A stretch of 64,000 bases of DNA from Nageia nagi (taxonomy: Eukaryota; Pinophyta), in contig JBITNC010000001.1 in assembly GCA_050084985.1 (NCBI GenBank), positions 136,338,001 to 136,402,000 on the forward strand. The letters run 5' to 3'. How positions within the stretch are numbered: the first letter of the stretch is position 1; every line of letters begins with the position of its first letter. A program made the translations under genes and the position numbers. The notes under the pieces were generated by a model. That model was given only the letters and a program-made list of their open reading frames with translations, searched no databases and was not told the DNA's origin. Positions 1-11,420 of this stretch are shown here, piece after piece.

Positions 1-3000
1 TGAATGTTATGTATGGGATGTTGTCTTAAGTTGTGGCTATGTATTGTGATTGTGAGATCCTAAGGGTAAGATAGCTTGCTATTCTTACTCTTGGCTATAA
101 ATTGCTACCTATGCTATAATGTTTGGGTTGTATTGTTCTTGTTTAAGTCTTAGTTTAATATGTTCATCTCTTTCTTGTAACTCTCTACCTTTTTATCTCT
201 TTCCTATTAATTTAAACCCTTACAATATATAGAAACTAGCCTCTAACCCGAAGATTGAGAAGAAAACCAACATGAGCACATTCCCACCACCTTCTACTCT
301 TTTAAGGAATCTACTATTGCAAGAAATGGAGAACTTTACCAAACCAAACCCTTTGAGGTTACATTATACCGATCAATAATGACATATGGAGAAAAAGGCA
401 TAACAACACAAATTAGGAATTTACCAACTTCTATAAGTTATGCTTTGGCATTTAGAGTAGATCTATAAATTAATAGGAAGGTAATCACTCCTGAAATTTT
501 TATTTATAATGTAATATTTGGGGGGAAAGCTCTAAGATAATGCATGTAAACTAGAGAGTCAAGTGGTCTAACATGATTTAGTATTCTGCTCCATGTCTTT
601 TCAAAGTGGATATTGAAATTAGTGACAACTTCCTACTCATACCTTTTGATTGAAGTGAAATGGGAAACCAAAGAGAAAGGATCTCCAATTTCATTGAATT
701 CCCAAATGAATGGCTCGAATAAATCTTGCCAAGAGGTTATTAAATTATTCAGTAAGCATCTCTACTAGTCTAAAACTTTTCCCTTGAAAGATTGAGTAAG
801 CAATTTGATTATAACATATTCCTAAGTGATATTTTGAGTCTTTTCTATATCTGCAATATCAACATAATGCTTGTATATTATTATTTTTCTCCATCATAAT
901 CTAAGTGATCCTTTAAGCATTAGATGTAATTATAGTAAGATTTTACAATTTCAAAGATCATAAGACTTAATATAAATTAGAGGTACAATAGAATCTTGAT
1001 TATGTTTGCTACCATGTTGAACAATGGACCATTAGATGAGCAAGTGCACTACTAGAAGCTAGGATGTCAATCAAGGATTTATTCCTTCTAAGAGGGACTT
1101 TCTTTTCCCAAATGAGTCAATCTCTAAGAACTAACAATATTCTTTAGATTCTTTGGCCTTAGATGTTGTACCTATGAACTTCTCTTAAAGATTCCAAAAA
1201 ATTCTAATTATTGATGGATTCTTTCCCAAAGTAGATTATGCTAAAATAATGAGAATGATTAAGCATAATTGATCATATTTATTGGAAATTCAATAATAAG
1301 ATCTTTGAATAGCTTATAATCTTTATCTATGGTGGGTTTACAACATCGTGTATACCAAAAAAGTAACTTTGATTGAGATTATATAATATTCATGCACTCG
1401 TGAATCGTAATAAATCAATTCATTATAGATGAATTGCTTTTCCCAATCCAACCTCTAAAGGAGGCTTGTGCCTAGTCTATTGGGTCAAAGTTTCCTTAAG
1501 GGGAGAATGATTATTCTAATTCTTGTAGGATAGAGTGTTGGAAAGAAACAAATGAGATGAGGGTGTAGGAAAGGAATTGAAATAAATGTCCCTAACTAGC
1601 CTAGACTTCCTTAAGTGGAATGGCTAGAAGGACATTCAAATTAACATCCACTAACATGTCACCAACTCGAGCTACCTCCATCATACACATGACTAACATA
1701 TACAAACTACATAATATTTATTTCAATCATCATGAAGTGTATACACCAATACAACACAATAATTTAAAAATGATTAGAGATAACAGATCACATAATGATC
1801 AAACATACTATATTTGGAATTAAATAGAAGATTCAAAAACATTACAAAGGGAAAATATCAAAATATCTTAATTGTATTTCATAAAAATACCTTGTATTTA
1901 TATCTAACCTTTGCATGGAAATATCTAAGTTAACTCATACTAAAGAAAATGGTTACATGTTACTTACAATAAAAGATAATCTTTAAAGAAAAATCAAACT
2001 ATTATTTAAGAAGACTCCTAGTATATTGGAATGACCCATTCATGTAGAATGCATGGTCTGGCTAAATCATTTGTTGTCTCCCATCTCTCTTCATCTAAAT
2101 TGCCCATCTCTAGCTTTGAAGGAGTGATATGAACTACAACTACATCTCTTGTAGCTAGATTCACCTTAAGGACATTATCAAGTGATTGATCTTGTAGTTT
2201 GGGATTTTTGCATTCCAAAATAGGATCAAGACTACATGTTTACATATAATATATCAAGGCTAGAACCAAACATGTTGATATCATTGCTTTAGGCATCTAG
2301 GAACTAGTGTATTTTTCATGTCGAGGCTCAAATCCTCTTTTCTTGATGTCATCGCCTTTACCATTCAAGAACTAGTGTATTTCCTTATGCCCAAAATAAG
2401 AAATGTTACTTGTTCATGCCATCATATTGAATCATGTGCATATTAACTCTTAGAATTATAACATGACTAAGGCTAATTCCATCTAGAAAGTCATTTCTTC
2501 TTTTATTCTATCTCTGGAATTCCCCTGGGCCAATGCTAATTTGTGCACTAAAGACCTCCCAAAATGCTTACTATTATATGATTATTACCTCTCCTTGGAT
2601 GTTTTTTAAAGAATGGTGATGTAAGCATCGATAATGCCTTGGAGGAAATGTATTTAAGACTCTTTGCTCATTGATCATTGAGGAAACAATCAGATGATGA
2701 CATCATCCTTGGGAACCTTTAGTTTCTCCCTTAGAATAAATAAGAAATGTCTAACTAAACATGTATAAATATCATAATGCATCTTATGCACAAAAATGGA
2801 TTGGATATGCTTTAAGACAATAATAATATCTAACTTAATGTATGTATATTGGTGCTAGCCTCCAAAAAATGTTTTCCCTTATTTCTTGATTTTCCAAGGT
2901 TGAAGCTTCTCTTGAATTATCAATTTATACATGTATTAATGAACGGGTTGGTAAACCATAAGTAACTAGAAAATCTTGCAAAAAAAATAAGCATTGGGGT

Positions 3001-5980
3001 TTAAAAGTCCCAACTTATTTTTCATGAAGTACAAAGCTTCTCATTCCCCCATATTCTAATGAGTTGGTAAGCGACCAATACTATCAGTTTCTCTTTCAAT
3101 AATATTGGGGATTCCATATGCCACCCAAGCAACACATGGAAAGTAGAAAATTGGAAAACACTAAATTTCAAACCTTTCAAGTGTAATGTTAAATGCATAT
3201 ATGTTGATGATAATATAGAACATTCCAATAATTTCCAAGAGCACCCAAACTACCTAATTAAAGTTGTCCACTCCCCAAGATACAAAGTGTGTATGCCAAC
3301 ATGATGCAAGAAAAAGCACTTCTCCTCCTTTTCTAAGAAAATGCTTAAGGGCAAAAAAATTGTTTTCATGCAAAGAAAATAACATGTATTATACAAAATA
3401 AAGTGAAAAATCTTGATTTGTTAAAGATATAAAAAATCTAGCTTTCCTCCTTAGCAAGACATAGTTTCATCTTCACTACGAACCATATATATTTTCAATT
3501 CAAATTTTTCATCCCTATAACATTCCATGGCATAAACATCATGGCAAATGATCAAGGATCATATCCCCATCAATTAGATTAGAGTCTTTGAGATTTGCAA
3601 AAGATTAAAATGCATTACTCATAAAGTGTTCATGGTTCTCTAAAGGAAAGTCCATTTAACGATGTTGCTCTTGTGGTGAGTGAGCATTAACCCAGGGTGG
3701 GCTACAAGACCACCTAATGATGAGAGAAGCCCTGAATTATAAAGAATGTTTTACAAATATTAGCTTGAGTACTAAAGAATTATAAAAGTTAGACATATGA
3801 GATTGCCACAAAGGAGGGGGTATCAACAAATAATGAGCCAAAAGTGACTATCATAGGATTAAGAAGAGCCGAATAGGTCTCCTTCACAACTTGTGGCTTA
3901 GAAAATTGATTTAGAACATATGTGCTCAACCCATTTACTTGAGGTGCTCTCTTTGCATGCTTATGCTTCTTGTTGGAAATGATGGTCTATTCTTCCTAAC
4001 CACTCTTACTATTATTTTTAGGTGTAGATGGAGCTAAAGAAGGAGGGGACTTGGTATGAGGTTTCAATTCCCCTACCATTAAAGGATAGTATTTAATATT
4101 ATAGGTTGTCAATTAGGATCTATAACAAGTTTTGGAAGGTAAACACCACCCTTTATTAAATAATTGCATCCCTACTTGCATATCAATATACTCTAATATA
4201 TTTAGACAATTCTACTTGAACACACATGTATTTTTTAGGACGAACCACATGTAACTTACTCATATTATATTTTAATTAAATCATTCTATTAGATTAAAGT
4301 CGCATTCTATATTAGAAGGCTCATAAAGCTTTTAAAGTTTGAAATATGATGCCACTATATCATTTGAATATGATTTATTAAGGGCTTTAAATGATTTAAA
4401 AGTTTTATTTATATTTAAATTAAAATTTTATGAAGATTGACTTTTTTAAAATATTTTAAATAGTAATATTTTCACATATAAGTTATTATTTTATTTTTAT
4501 TTTTTTTTAAATTAAGTTTAATGAATAGTACGTAAACTCCATCCTAGATACCTAAGATAACAAAGGTAGTGTAAGACCAATAACCATATGAACAAAATTA
4601 GGTTTTGAACTTGGGCTTACACTATGGATATTGCCCATTTTACTAATTCGCCTTTAGTGGCTAGGCAACAAGTTATCATATTTAACTCATTGATTACACT
4701 TAAGTATATTTATGGATTTAATCAAGATTATTTCAAGGTATGAATGTGGGCTAGAGATGATTCATGAAGAGAATGAATCAATGACATTGATTAGATTTTA
4801 TTAGATTTTATTACTTCAATCAAGATTGTTTCTAGGTATGAAAATAAGCTAAATATGATTCATTACAAGAATGAATATGTGAATAAGAAAATTTCATTAT
4901 ATGTTTGAGAAAGAGATTATAGGTCATAGACTCGTAATTTCAACGTATTTAACAACTTACCATGATTAAAGTTTGACTTGAGAATAACATGATAATTAAA
5001 TTTAGACTCATACTTTTAAGGTTTTTCAAAGACTTAAGATATATGAAGAAGTCTCCAAGAGAAATCAACACCTTAGAGCAATGAAAAGACCTAACTCATA
5101 TTAGATATAATCCATTAGATCAAGCTAAAATAAAGGTTGATGGTTAGGTTATTAGATGACTTTGAATAGCTAGAAGTTTAACATAAGCTCCCAAAAAAGG
5201 GTTGTATTATTAACCTTAAGCAAGGCTCCTTAAAAATTTAATATAATTAGGTTCAATGTATACTAAGGACAATTCTAGATGTGTAAAGACTTTAAAAAAT
5301 CTAAAAGAAAATTAATAGCTTGTCTTTTTTTAAGTCTAACTCAATATTAAGTACAAGTAATTTGGAATAATATGGTATGAAATTAATGAAAATGCTTGAT
5401 CAAATGTTCAAATCAATGGTTTGAATATTTTAAATAGATTTTACACAATGTTAAATGATAATGACATTTTATGATTGACATCATGAATAATCTTAAAACA
5501 TATTGCTGACATGACTAGTTGAAATATATCTTCTCTTTATCAAATTTACATGTAATTAATATATATACATAATTCTTTGTTGAATTCCAATGATTAAATA
5601 TTTAGAAGGGTTATGATAATTATTGATATACGTATATGTGAACTTTTGTTAACCTCTTATGGTTTCTGCTTTAAAAGAGTTGTAATAGCATTGAAGTGTA
5701 AGAAAAGTCTGTTGACCCTCGACTATTTTCTCATATTTTAATAGAGATTTCAGAACTACTTGTTGAACTATTTTCCAAAAATATACCATTAGAGATTTTC
5801 TGAAAGATTTGAATTACAAAAATGAAGAGTTGCCGATTCGGAATGATGACCTTAAATAAGCAATCATGCAACAGATGATCAGCAAGACATAATATGGTTC
5901 AAAAACTATAAACAATGTTTAACGGCAAGTACATTCAACCATAGAAAAAGGTTGAAAGCTACATTCAAAGCACATGAGCC
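1..5980. other. AT-rich intergenic DNA, no gene recognised
   Basis: I see no convincing gene here on either strand. Only short reading frames occur (the longest about 60-70 codons), without recognisable motifs or exon-like structure. The one local structure noted is an imperfect duplication with a period of 98 bp around 4721-4870, in which 'atcaagatt' recurs at 4721 and 4819. The stretch may contain old, unrecognisable transposon sequence. Confidence 0.5.
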
Positions 5981-5984
5981 TGAC

Positions 5985-6250
5985 TCGACCACATGACCTG
6001 TCTCGCGGCTTACTCAACCACGTTTCAGCCTCCATGACTTCAAATGGCCGTCTCCCAAACAGTGGATTACTGCTATGATTACTCTGTAATTAAAAATAAT
6101 AATAATCACAATATCAAAGCATACAATAGCTAGAACCCACAAAATTTATCAACAGTATGAATCTACAAACCCACAATCTCCCTCTCATTCCCGCTGCAAT
6201 TCCCTTCCCCCAGGGATTTCTCAGTTACAACAATACGCAAATCCTGAATG
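5985..6250 (-). other. Probable 3' UTR and downstream flank of the MYB gene
   Basis: The stretch following the MYB stop keeps more mixed base composition than the flanks, especially 5985-6070, before AT-rich repeat DNA resumes. No clear polyadenylation signal could be fixed by eye. Confidence 0.3.
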
Positions 6251-7216
6251 TCATAAGCCTAATCCTAGCCTGTAATCTGTATATCTTTTCTCGCAACAGA
6301 CAGCGCCGAAGCTTAGCTTCAGACCCATATGACAACATATAGAATTGGAACTTGAACTCGAATTCAAATTCAAATTCGAATTCACCTCATGGGTTTCTTT
6401 GAGAGGTGCTGAACAAGGCAAACTGATAGATAAATCCAGATTGATGTCTGGTCTTTCTTCGCTGCCACTTCCGGCGTCGGAAGCGGCAGCGGCGGCGCGT
6501 TCCAACGAGCTCGTGACTTCCGAATGTTCGTATTGAAAAAAATCCGCCATCAGAACCTCCGGCTTTGGCGACCCACGACTGCTACTGCTATTATTGCTGT
6601 TGTTGTTGTTAAAGGGTTGGATAGGGCGGTGGCTCTGGGGATCGATTCCTCGGCTCAGCAGCTTTCTCTTGATGTGCGTATTCCAGTAGTTCTTTATCTC
6701 GTTGTCGGTTCGCCCAGGTAATCTTCCCGCAATTAGAGACCACCTGTAATAATAATAATATATTCATAACCAAAATCAGCTTCCAAATTTCAATTTTCCG
6801 ATCCAAAAATCAACTTCCAAATGCCCATCTAAAAACTATGCAAATGTAGAGCGTAGTACTTGTTTCCCAAGAGAGCATGGAGCTTGATGATGAGCTCGTC
6901 TTCTTCTTCGGAGAAGTTTCCGCGCTTGAGATCGGGTCGCAGATAGTTTATCCACCGCAGCCTGCAGCTTTTCCCACAACGCAAAAGTCCTGCAACACAC
7001 GTTATTCGTTACCCCCCCAAAAAAATAGCATTCAATTTACATAATAACACCACAGAGAAAACCATCTTCCTATCCCTACTCACCTGCGGCCTTTGGAAGG
7101 GATCTCCAGCATCCTTCTCCGTGGGCTTGAATATGAGCAATAAGCTTCTCATCTTCTTCTTTGGTCCATGCCCCTTTATTAGTATGTGCCTTCTCGCAAC
7201 AAGGAGATCTTCCCAT
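6251..7216 (-). CDS. R2R3-MYB transcription factor, subgroup 4 (MYB4-like repressor) type, three exons
   Basis: Exons on the minus strand are 7216-7084, 6989-6860 and 6743-6251; introns are GT-AG (donors GTGAGT and GTACTA) at the usual R2R3-MYB positions. They sum to 756 nt, i.e. 251 codons plus TGA. The start gives [18 protein letters not shown], the canonical R2R3 N-terminus. R2 and R3 tryptophans are present, R3 contains the bHLH-contact pattern ([DE]Lx2[RK]x3Lx6Lx3R), and R3 ends [23 protein letters not shown] follows (subgroup 4 C1 motif), then an Asn/Ser-rich linker, the EAR motif [11 protein letters not shown], and paired cysteines (ICC...VCC) like the subgroup 4 zinc-finger-like motif, ending RLGLGL. 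By family, such proteins act in the nucleus as repressors of phenylpropanoid or flavonoid genes, often with bHLH partners; the exact target is inferred. No frameshift or stop is seen. Confidence 0.93.
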
Positions 7217-7275
7217 GGCGGCAAATACGGTTTCCTCTCTGCAAGCAGATCCCCAGTAGGCTTACCAAGTCCTGA

Positions 7276-7296
7276 AAGGAGGAGGAGGAGGAGGTG
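7276..7296 (+). repeat. Short GGA trinucleotide microsatellite in the MYB 5' leader
   Basis: About five to six GGA units (CCT on the coding strand) lie roughly 60-80 nt upstream of the MYB start codon. CT-rich leaders are common in plant genes; no further function is inferred. Confidence 0.6.
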
Positions 7297-7335
7297 AGAG
7301 CATATGGAGAAGCAGTTATGAAAGCCAGAAACTGA

Positions 7336-7380
7336 TTGTGATTTAATATATGTGTCATGGTGTTGACTGGGTTGGTGAGA
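7336..7380 (-). promoter_or_regulatory. Putative core promoter of the MYB gene: TATA-like box and AC element
   Basis: On the minus strand a TATA-like run (CATATATTAAAT, about 7352-7341) lies roughly 130 bp upstream of the ATG. Just upstream of it is ACCAACC (7376-7370), an exact AC-II-type element, the class of site bound by R2R3-MYBs in phenylpropanoid promoters. The spacing suits a transcription start near 7310. This is inference from motifs only; an AC element could allow self- or cross-regulation by MYBs. Confidence 0.35.
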
Positions 7381-7721
7381 AAAAGCGAGTATTTGAGGGA
7401 ACGGTGGTGGCTCATCAAGGGCAGCTGATAGGGTAGGTTTCGTTTAGTAAGCGTCTTTTCAATCTAGGATCCCCCACTCCCTCAAAGTTAGCCTTATTCT
7501 ATGCCTGAAAAAGGTCAGCTTTTGTCCTTCAATTTTACCCACCACTTTCTCTACCTAATGTTATATTTTATGCAGCCACTAAACTTTATTTTAAGTGTGT
7601 GCGTCGAACCTTAGGGATGAAGGTGGCAATCTGTTTTTTTGTTTGTTGGAAAATTATTATTTATTTACATGGGTATCTTTCAATTTAGTTATTGCAATAG
7701 AAGTACCAATTATTCAAGATT

Positions 7722-8043
7722 AACATTTGGTCTCATTTGTACTATTATCATTCAACAAGATTTGGTATTGTATTTTGAGAAGTGAGATTTGCATGTGAAT
7801 TTCCTATATTTAAAAGATTTCACGTCTAGTCTCACCAACTTCCTTAGAAAATATCCATTAAGGTTGTTTGAAGTTTATAGGGTAGAGGTGAAGGTTTATA
7901 CTTGGTCTCATTTGCATTGTTATCATTCGACAAGGTTTAGTATCGAGTTTTGAGGAGTAATATTTGAACATAGACCTACCATATTCAAGAGATTTCACAT
8001 CCATTCTCACCAACTTCCTTAGTGCAGATCCACTAGGGTGATA
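7722..8043 (+). repeat. Imperfect tandem duplication, period about 175 bp
   Basis: The segment beginning 'ttggtctcattt' with 'attatcattcaacaag' recurs 175 bp later ('cttggtctcatttgcattgttatcattcgacaagg'). The units also share 'agatttcac' and 'tctcaccaacttccttag'. Units run about 7722-7896 and 7897-8043. Non-coding. Confidence 0.7.
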
Positions 8044-8144
8044 ATTTTTTATTTGGGGTTTCCATGGTTATGGGCAAAGCTGAATAAGATAGAGATAGGA
8101 TCTTGTGGTTGAGATTATAGTGTTCATTCATATAATTAAAAGCG

Positions 8145-8512
8145 TGTAAAGAAGTGGGTTTATGTGGATGTTATTTTTAGAATGTATATTTATGTTTCAA
8201 TTTATAAAATAGAAAAATTATGTTAAGGGTCATTACGTTGGTGAGTGTATTTAAGGAATTTGTTTCCATGTGTTATTAATACATGATTAGATTATAATAA
8301 TTTTATTTAAATTTTATTATTTTTTATAGAAGTAAATTGAATCAAATTATAAAATATAGATACTTAATTGAAAGATGTAAAAGTAAGAATTGGTATAATC
8401 TTAATGCATTACATATGGTGCATGTAGATTCATGTGAATTCATATGGGGATTGAATCTAGATTATTTATTGATTTGATGATTAAATTTAGATGGCATATT
8501 ATGCTATATAAT
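8145..8512 (+). repeat. Dispersed unclassified repeat, copy 1 of 3
   Basis: This AT-rich stretch begins 'gaagtgggtttatg' and ends near 'gattgaatctagatt...'. It resembles 37209-37640 and 37857-38255 over its length, including 'gtgggtttatg', 'gtatttaaggaatttgtt', 'catgtgttattaat' and 'catatggggattgaatct', all in the same orientation. It is non-coding and the family is not recognised. It ends where the chromovirus LTR begins, so the chromovirus may have inserted into or beside it. Confidence 0.65.
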
Positions 8513-8806
8513 GGTAAGAATTCAACAAATTAACAAAAGAATTTACCTTTCAAAAAATGAATAAGCAATAATCTAGTTTTGTATTCAATTCATCATATCA
8601 TTAGCCACTTAGAAAGAGCAAAGTATCTTATGCAAAAAAGATGCAACTCAAATTCAAATATGATTCTCAATACCACATATTTCCTCATATATATAGCTAA
8701 ATGAAATTTAATCGTAATTGTAATGGTCAAAAGTTTACTTACTAAACCTAGGGCCTAAGTTATTGAGAATAAAGATAACCAACGTGGCTATATTAGGACT
8801 ATTACA
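8513..8806 (-). repeat. 3' LTR of the chromovirus (about 294 bp)
   Basis: On the minus strand it begins TGTAATAGTCC right after a purine tract (AAAGGGGGAGCCA) and ends ...TTCTTACCA at 8513, giving TG...CA ends. The short length suits compact chromoviruses. The partner LTR is not in the recognisable part of the window, so the inner end is supported by sequence form only. Confidence 0.6.
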
Positions 8807-8823
8807 TGGCTCCCCCTTTGGAA

Positions 8824-9077
8824 AATTTTTTCCTCAAAGATGAAAAAGATTAGAAAATGCTCCAAAACTCTAATGCAACATCTTCTTTTGGAAGGTCATA
8901 CCACTTGATGAAGAACTCTTAAATATGTTAAGATCAAAGATGATGAACTTTAGAACACAATACTATTTCAGATTGAAGAGTGCTTCAACCTTCTTTATCA
9001 AGTACTAGAAGCTTTGTCTAAGACTACACCTTTTGGTCAATAACCTATTTGAGATAGGATACATGAAAGATTAGATG
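8824..9077 (-). pseudogene. Chromovirus integrase end and chromodomain-like tail
   Basis: The minus-strand frame continues LIFHVSYLK (family consensus HPVFHVSYLK). It later reads IKWYDLPKEDVALEFW, corresponding to the chromodomain core (usually VxWxGLPxEDATWE), and ends KFSKGGAM just before the LTR. In-frame stops occur at several expected Gln, Arg or Ser positions. Chromodomains in these elements are thought to steer integration to particular chromatin. Confidence 0.75.
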
Positions 9078-9823
9078 TGTTAACACCTAAAAAAGAATTT
9101 TAATTTAATTAAAATCCACCTTGTGGGTATTTGAAATGATTTATTTAATTATGTGATTTAATGTTCTTTTTATTATGCACACTCAACTACCTTTATGTTT
9201 TATGATAACATTTTGGCCCAAAGATAAGCCTAAAAAAGAGTCTTGACACTTGTGCACCGTAAGCCCAAGGAGGAGCCTTAGCACTAGACTTGCTATTTAT
9301 AAAGGTGGAAGGGTTGTGCATGAGAAATCATGACATGATCCGAAATCCTTGATATGTGATAACATACTTGGTCCTATTGATCGATGTCTCTTTAATATTT
9401 GAATTTTTTTATACTTTGAGTTTTACATTCCCATAATCTTTCAAACTAATCATGTGTAATATTTTAAGATTGAAGGAGGAATCGACGATAGAGAGAAAAA
9501 CTTTAAGGATTTCAAGAGAGAATGATGGGTGATGGCACTAGGTTCCTGGCGGTGGTATTGGGCAAAGGATAGATTGGTCTCTCCATTTTACGAAGGAGCT
9601 TATCATTAATCTCTTTGAGTTAGATGTTTCCTTCAATTTTTGTGATAAGTAAAGTAACAAGTTTGTATGCACATTAATACAAGTTTGATAGGTTAAGGGC
9701 AATTAGGTCAATGATGATCATTGACATCTTTCATGTTACTGTTATTTTATTACAATTTCATTATTATTTTGTTAAATTGAACATATTAAATAACCCTAAT
9801 AAATTATTATTTTGGTTATAACA
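9078..9823 (+). repeat. 5' LTR of the 9078-15638 element
   Basis: This 746-bp LTR starts TGTTAACACCTAAAAAAG and ends GGTTATAACA. A TATA-like 'tatttataaagg' lies near 9295. It aligns along its length with 14851-15638 but is clearly diverged, so the insertion is not recent. Confidence 0.88.
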
Positions 9824-9840
9824 ATTGGTGAACTCGACTT
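9824..9840 (+). promoter_or_regulatory. Primer-binding-site-like sequence
   Basis: ATTGGTGAACTCGAC follows the 5' LTR directly. The same TTGGTGAACTCGAC motif follows (on the minus strand) the LTR at 32815. It resembles, with changes, the TGGCGACTC-type site known from Tat-lineage elements. I could not assign the priming tRNA. Confidence 0.6.
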
Positions 9841-10308
9841 TCTTTCAACACATTACATTTTTCTATGGAGTCTTTCATTGAAAACCCTATTTTTATTTGC
9901 TAGAAATTTTTGTTGATTGAAAATTGTTGAATTTGAAGAAGGTTTATTTTTGTTGAAGTTCATTTTTGAAGAAAAACCTTGAATTTTGTAGCTCATTTTA
10001 GTCAATTTGGTGAGATCTAACATTGCAAATTTTTTTCCAAACCATAAATAAATATAATTAATTTTTTTTATAATTTTTCAAGGCCTAGAATGCATATTTT
10101 GATTAATATTAAGAAACTTTTGAAGATAAATGTCATCTTAACATGTCCTAAATTTTGAAAATATTTTATGATTATTTGGTGACTTATTTTGTGATAAAAA
10201 CTTGTCAAAACCATTGATCATCATAGTACACAACTTTGTGAAAGTAATGTGGGCTTGTTCTATGCATTTTCACTAAGATTTCTAGAGGTTTTTAAAAAAT
10301 TTAATTTA

Positions 10309-11420
10309 TAATGGCTTGTATGTGCATTCCTAGTGCTCTAATGCTTGAATTTCTTAAAGATGGATATAATGTAATATTAGATGCATTCAGACCATAAAAT
10401 AATGATGAAACCTAAAAGGTAGATAATACAAATAAATATATAGAGATATCTCATGATGAGATTAATTTAACAAATTCATGCTTAGAAAATACAAGTGCTA
10501 TAAGTAATAAATTTAATTTTGATGATATTTCCATAAATAATTATATCATAGATATTGCTAGTAATGATGATGATAATATATGCAAAGATCAAGATCTAAC
10601 CTAAGTCTAAGAAGAAGTTGAAAATATTTTTGGAAGAGATAAGTAAGATAGTGCAATTGAGAGTCATAGCCCCCTAAATATTCATGATACTTTGAGTGAC
10701 GATGCTCCATAGTGTGGTTATGCTATAGATTCAAATGAAAAAAAGAAGAGGATTTCATTCTTGCACCATAGGTTCAACTCTTAACAGTCCAAGTAAGTAA
10801 CTATTCTCAAGTTCCATTCAGTTATGAATATGAAAAGACAAACTTAAAAAGGATAATATTAATAGCAAGGATTGTGATGCTTATTATTGTGAGGATGATG
10901 AAGATTACAATGTTATGGATCTAGTTGATATTGAGGAAAATGATGAAAAAATACATGATTGGAGATATGTATCATGATTTAACAAACCAAATCGAATTTT
11001 TAAATGTTGAATGACTAATCACAATAAGAATATTGGATAATGCTACACTCTATAATGATAAGTTTAGGAAAATATAAAAAATTGAAAGGTATTATGTTCT
11101 TATTAAGTGTGATAAATTTATTAGAAAATGTAGATAAGAAAAATAAGATCCATTTTGCTTAGAAAATATAGAGAAAATGGAAGACAAGCTAGATATATAT
11201 ACTTTTAGTAAGAATATTTGATAAAAAAAAATTAGTCTGATAAAGAATATTATATTAGAATAGAATAATGGTGAGATTATAATGATGAATAATTAATTGA
11301 CACGATGAATAAAAAATAACAACATCGAATCATTGATCAATTTGAACAAATAATAGAATTATTTATGAAAGATAAATTTGGACCATTTGAATACTTTAGA
11401 TAAAAATCAAGAAGAAAACA
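10309..11420 (+). pseudogene. Decayed reading frame of unknown family inside the non-autonomous LTR element
   Basis: An ATG at 10309 opens MACMCIPSALMLEFLKDGYN, and the same frame then stays coding-like to about 10785, with acidic Asp/Asn-rich sequence. It is interrupted by TAA or TAG at sites where CAA/CAG would be plausible. A further stretch in a shifted frame (about 10860-11110) looks protein-like. It sits where gag is expected, but I see no zinc knuckle or capsid motif. The product is not recognised. Confidence 0.4.

Noticed and set aside
6345-6721. Plus-strand frames opposite the MYB third exon
   Set aside because: Antisense shadows of a GC-richer coding exon with no motifs of their own.
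7009-7418. Two overlapping minus-strand frames near the MYB start (71 and 79 codons)
   Set aside because: They are read-throughs of exon 1 and leader sequence in other frames; the spliced MYB model explains the region.
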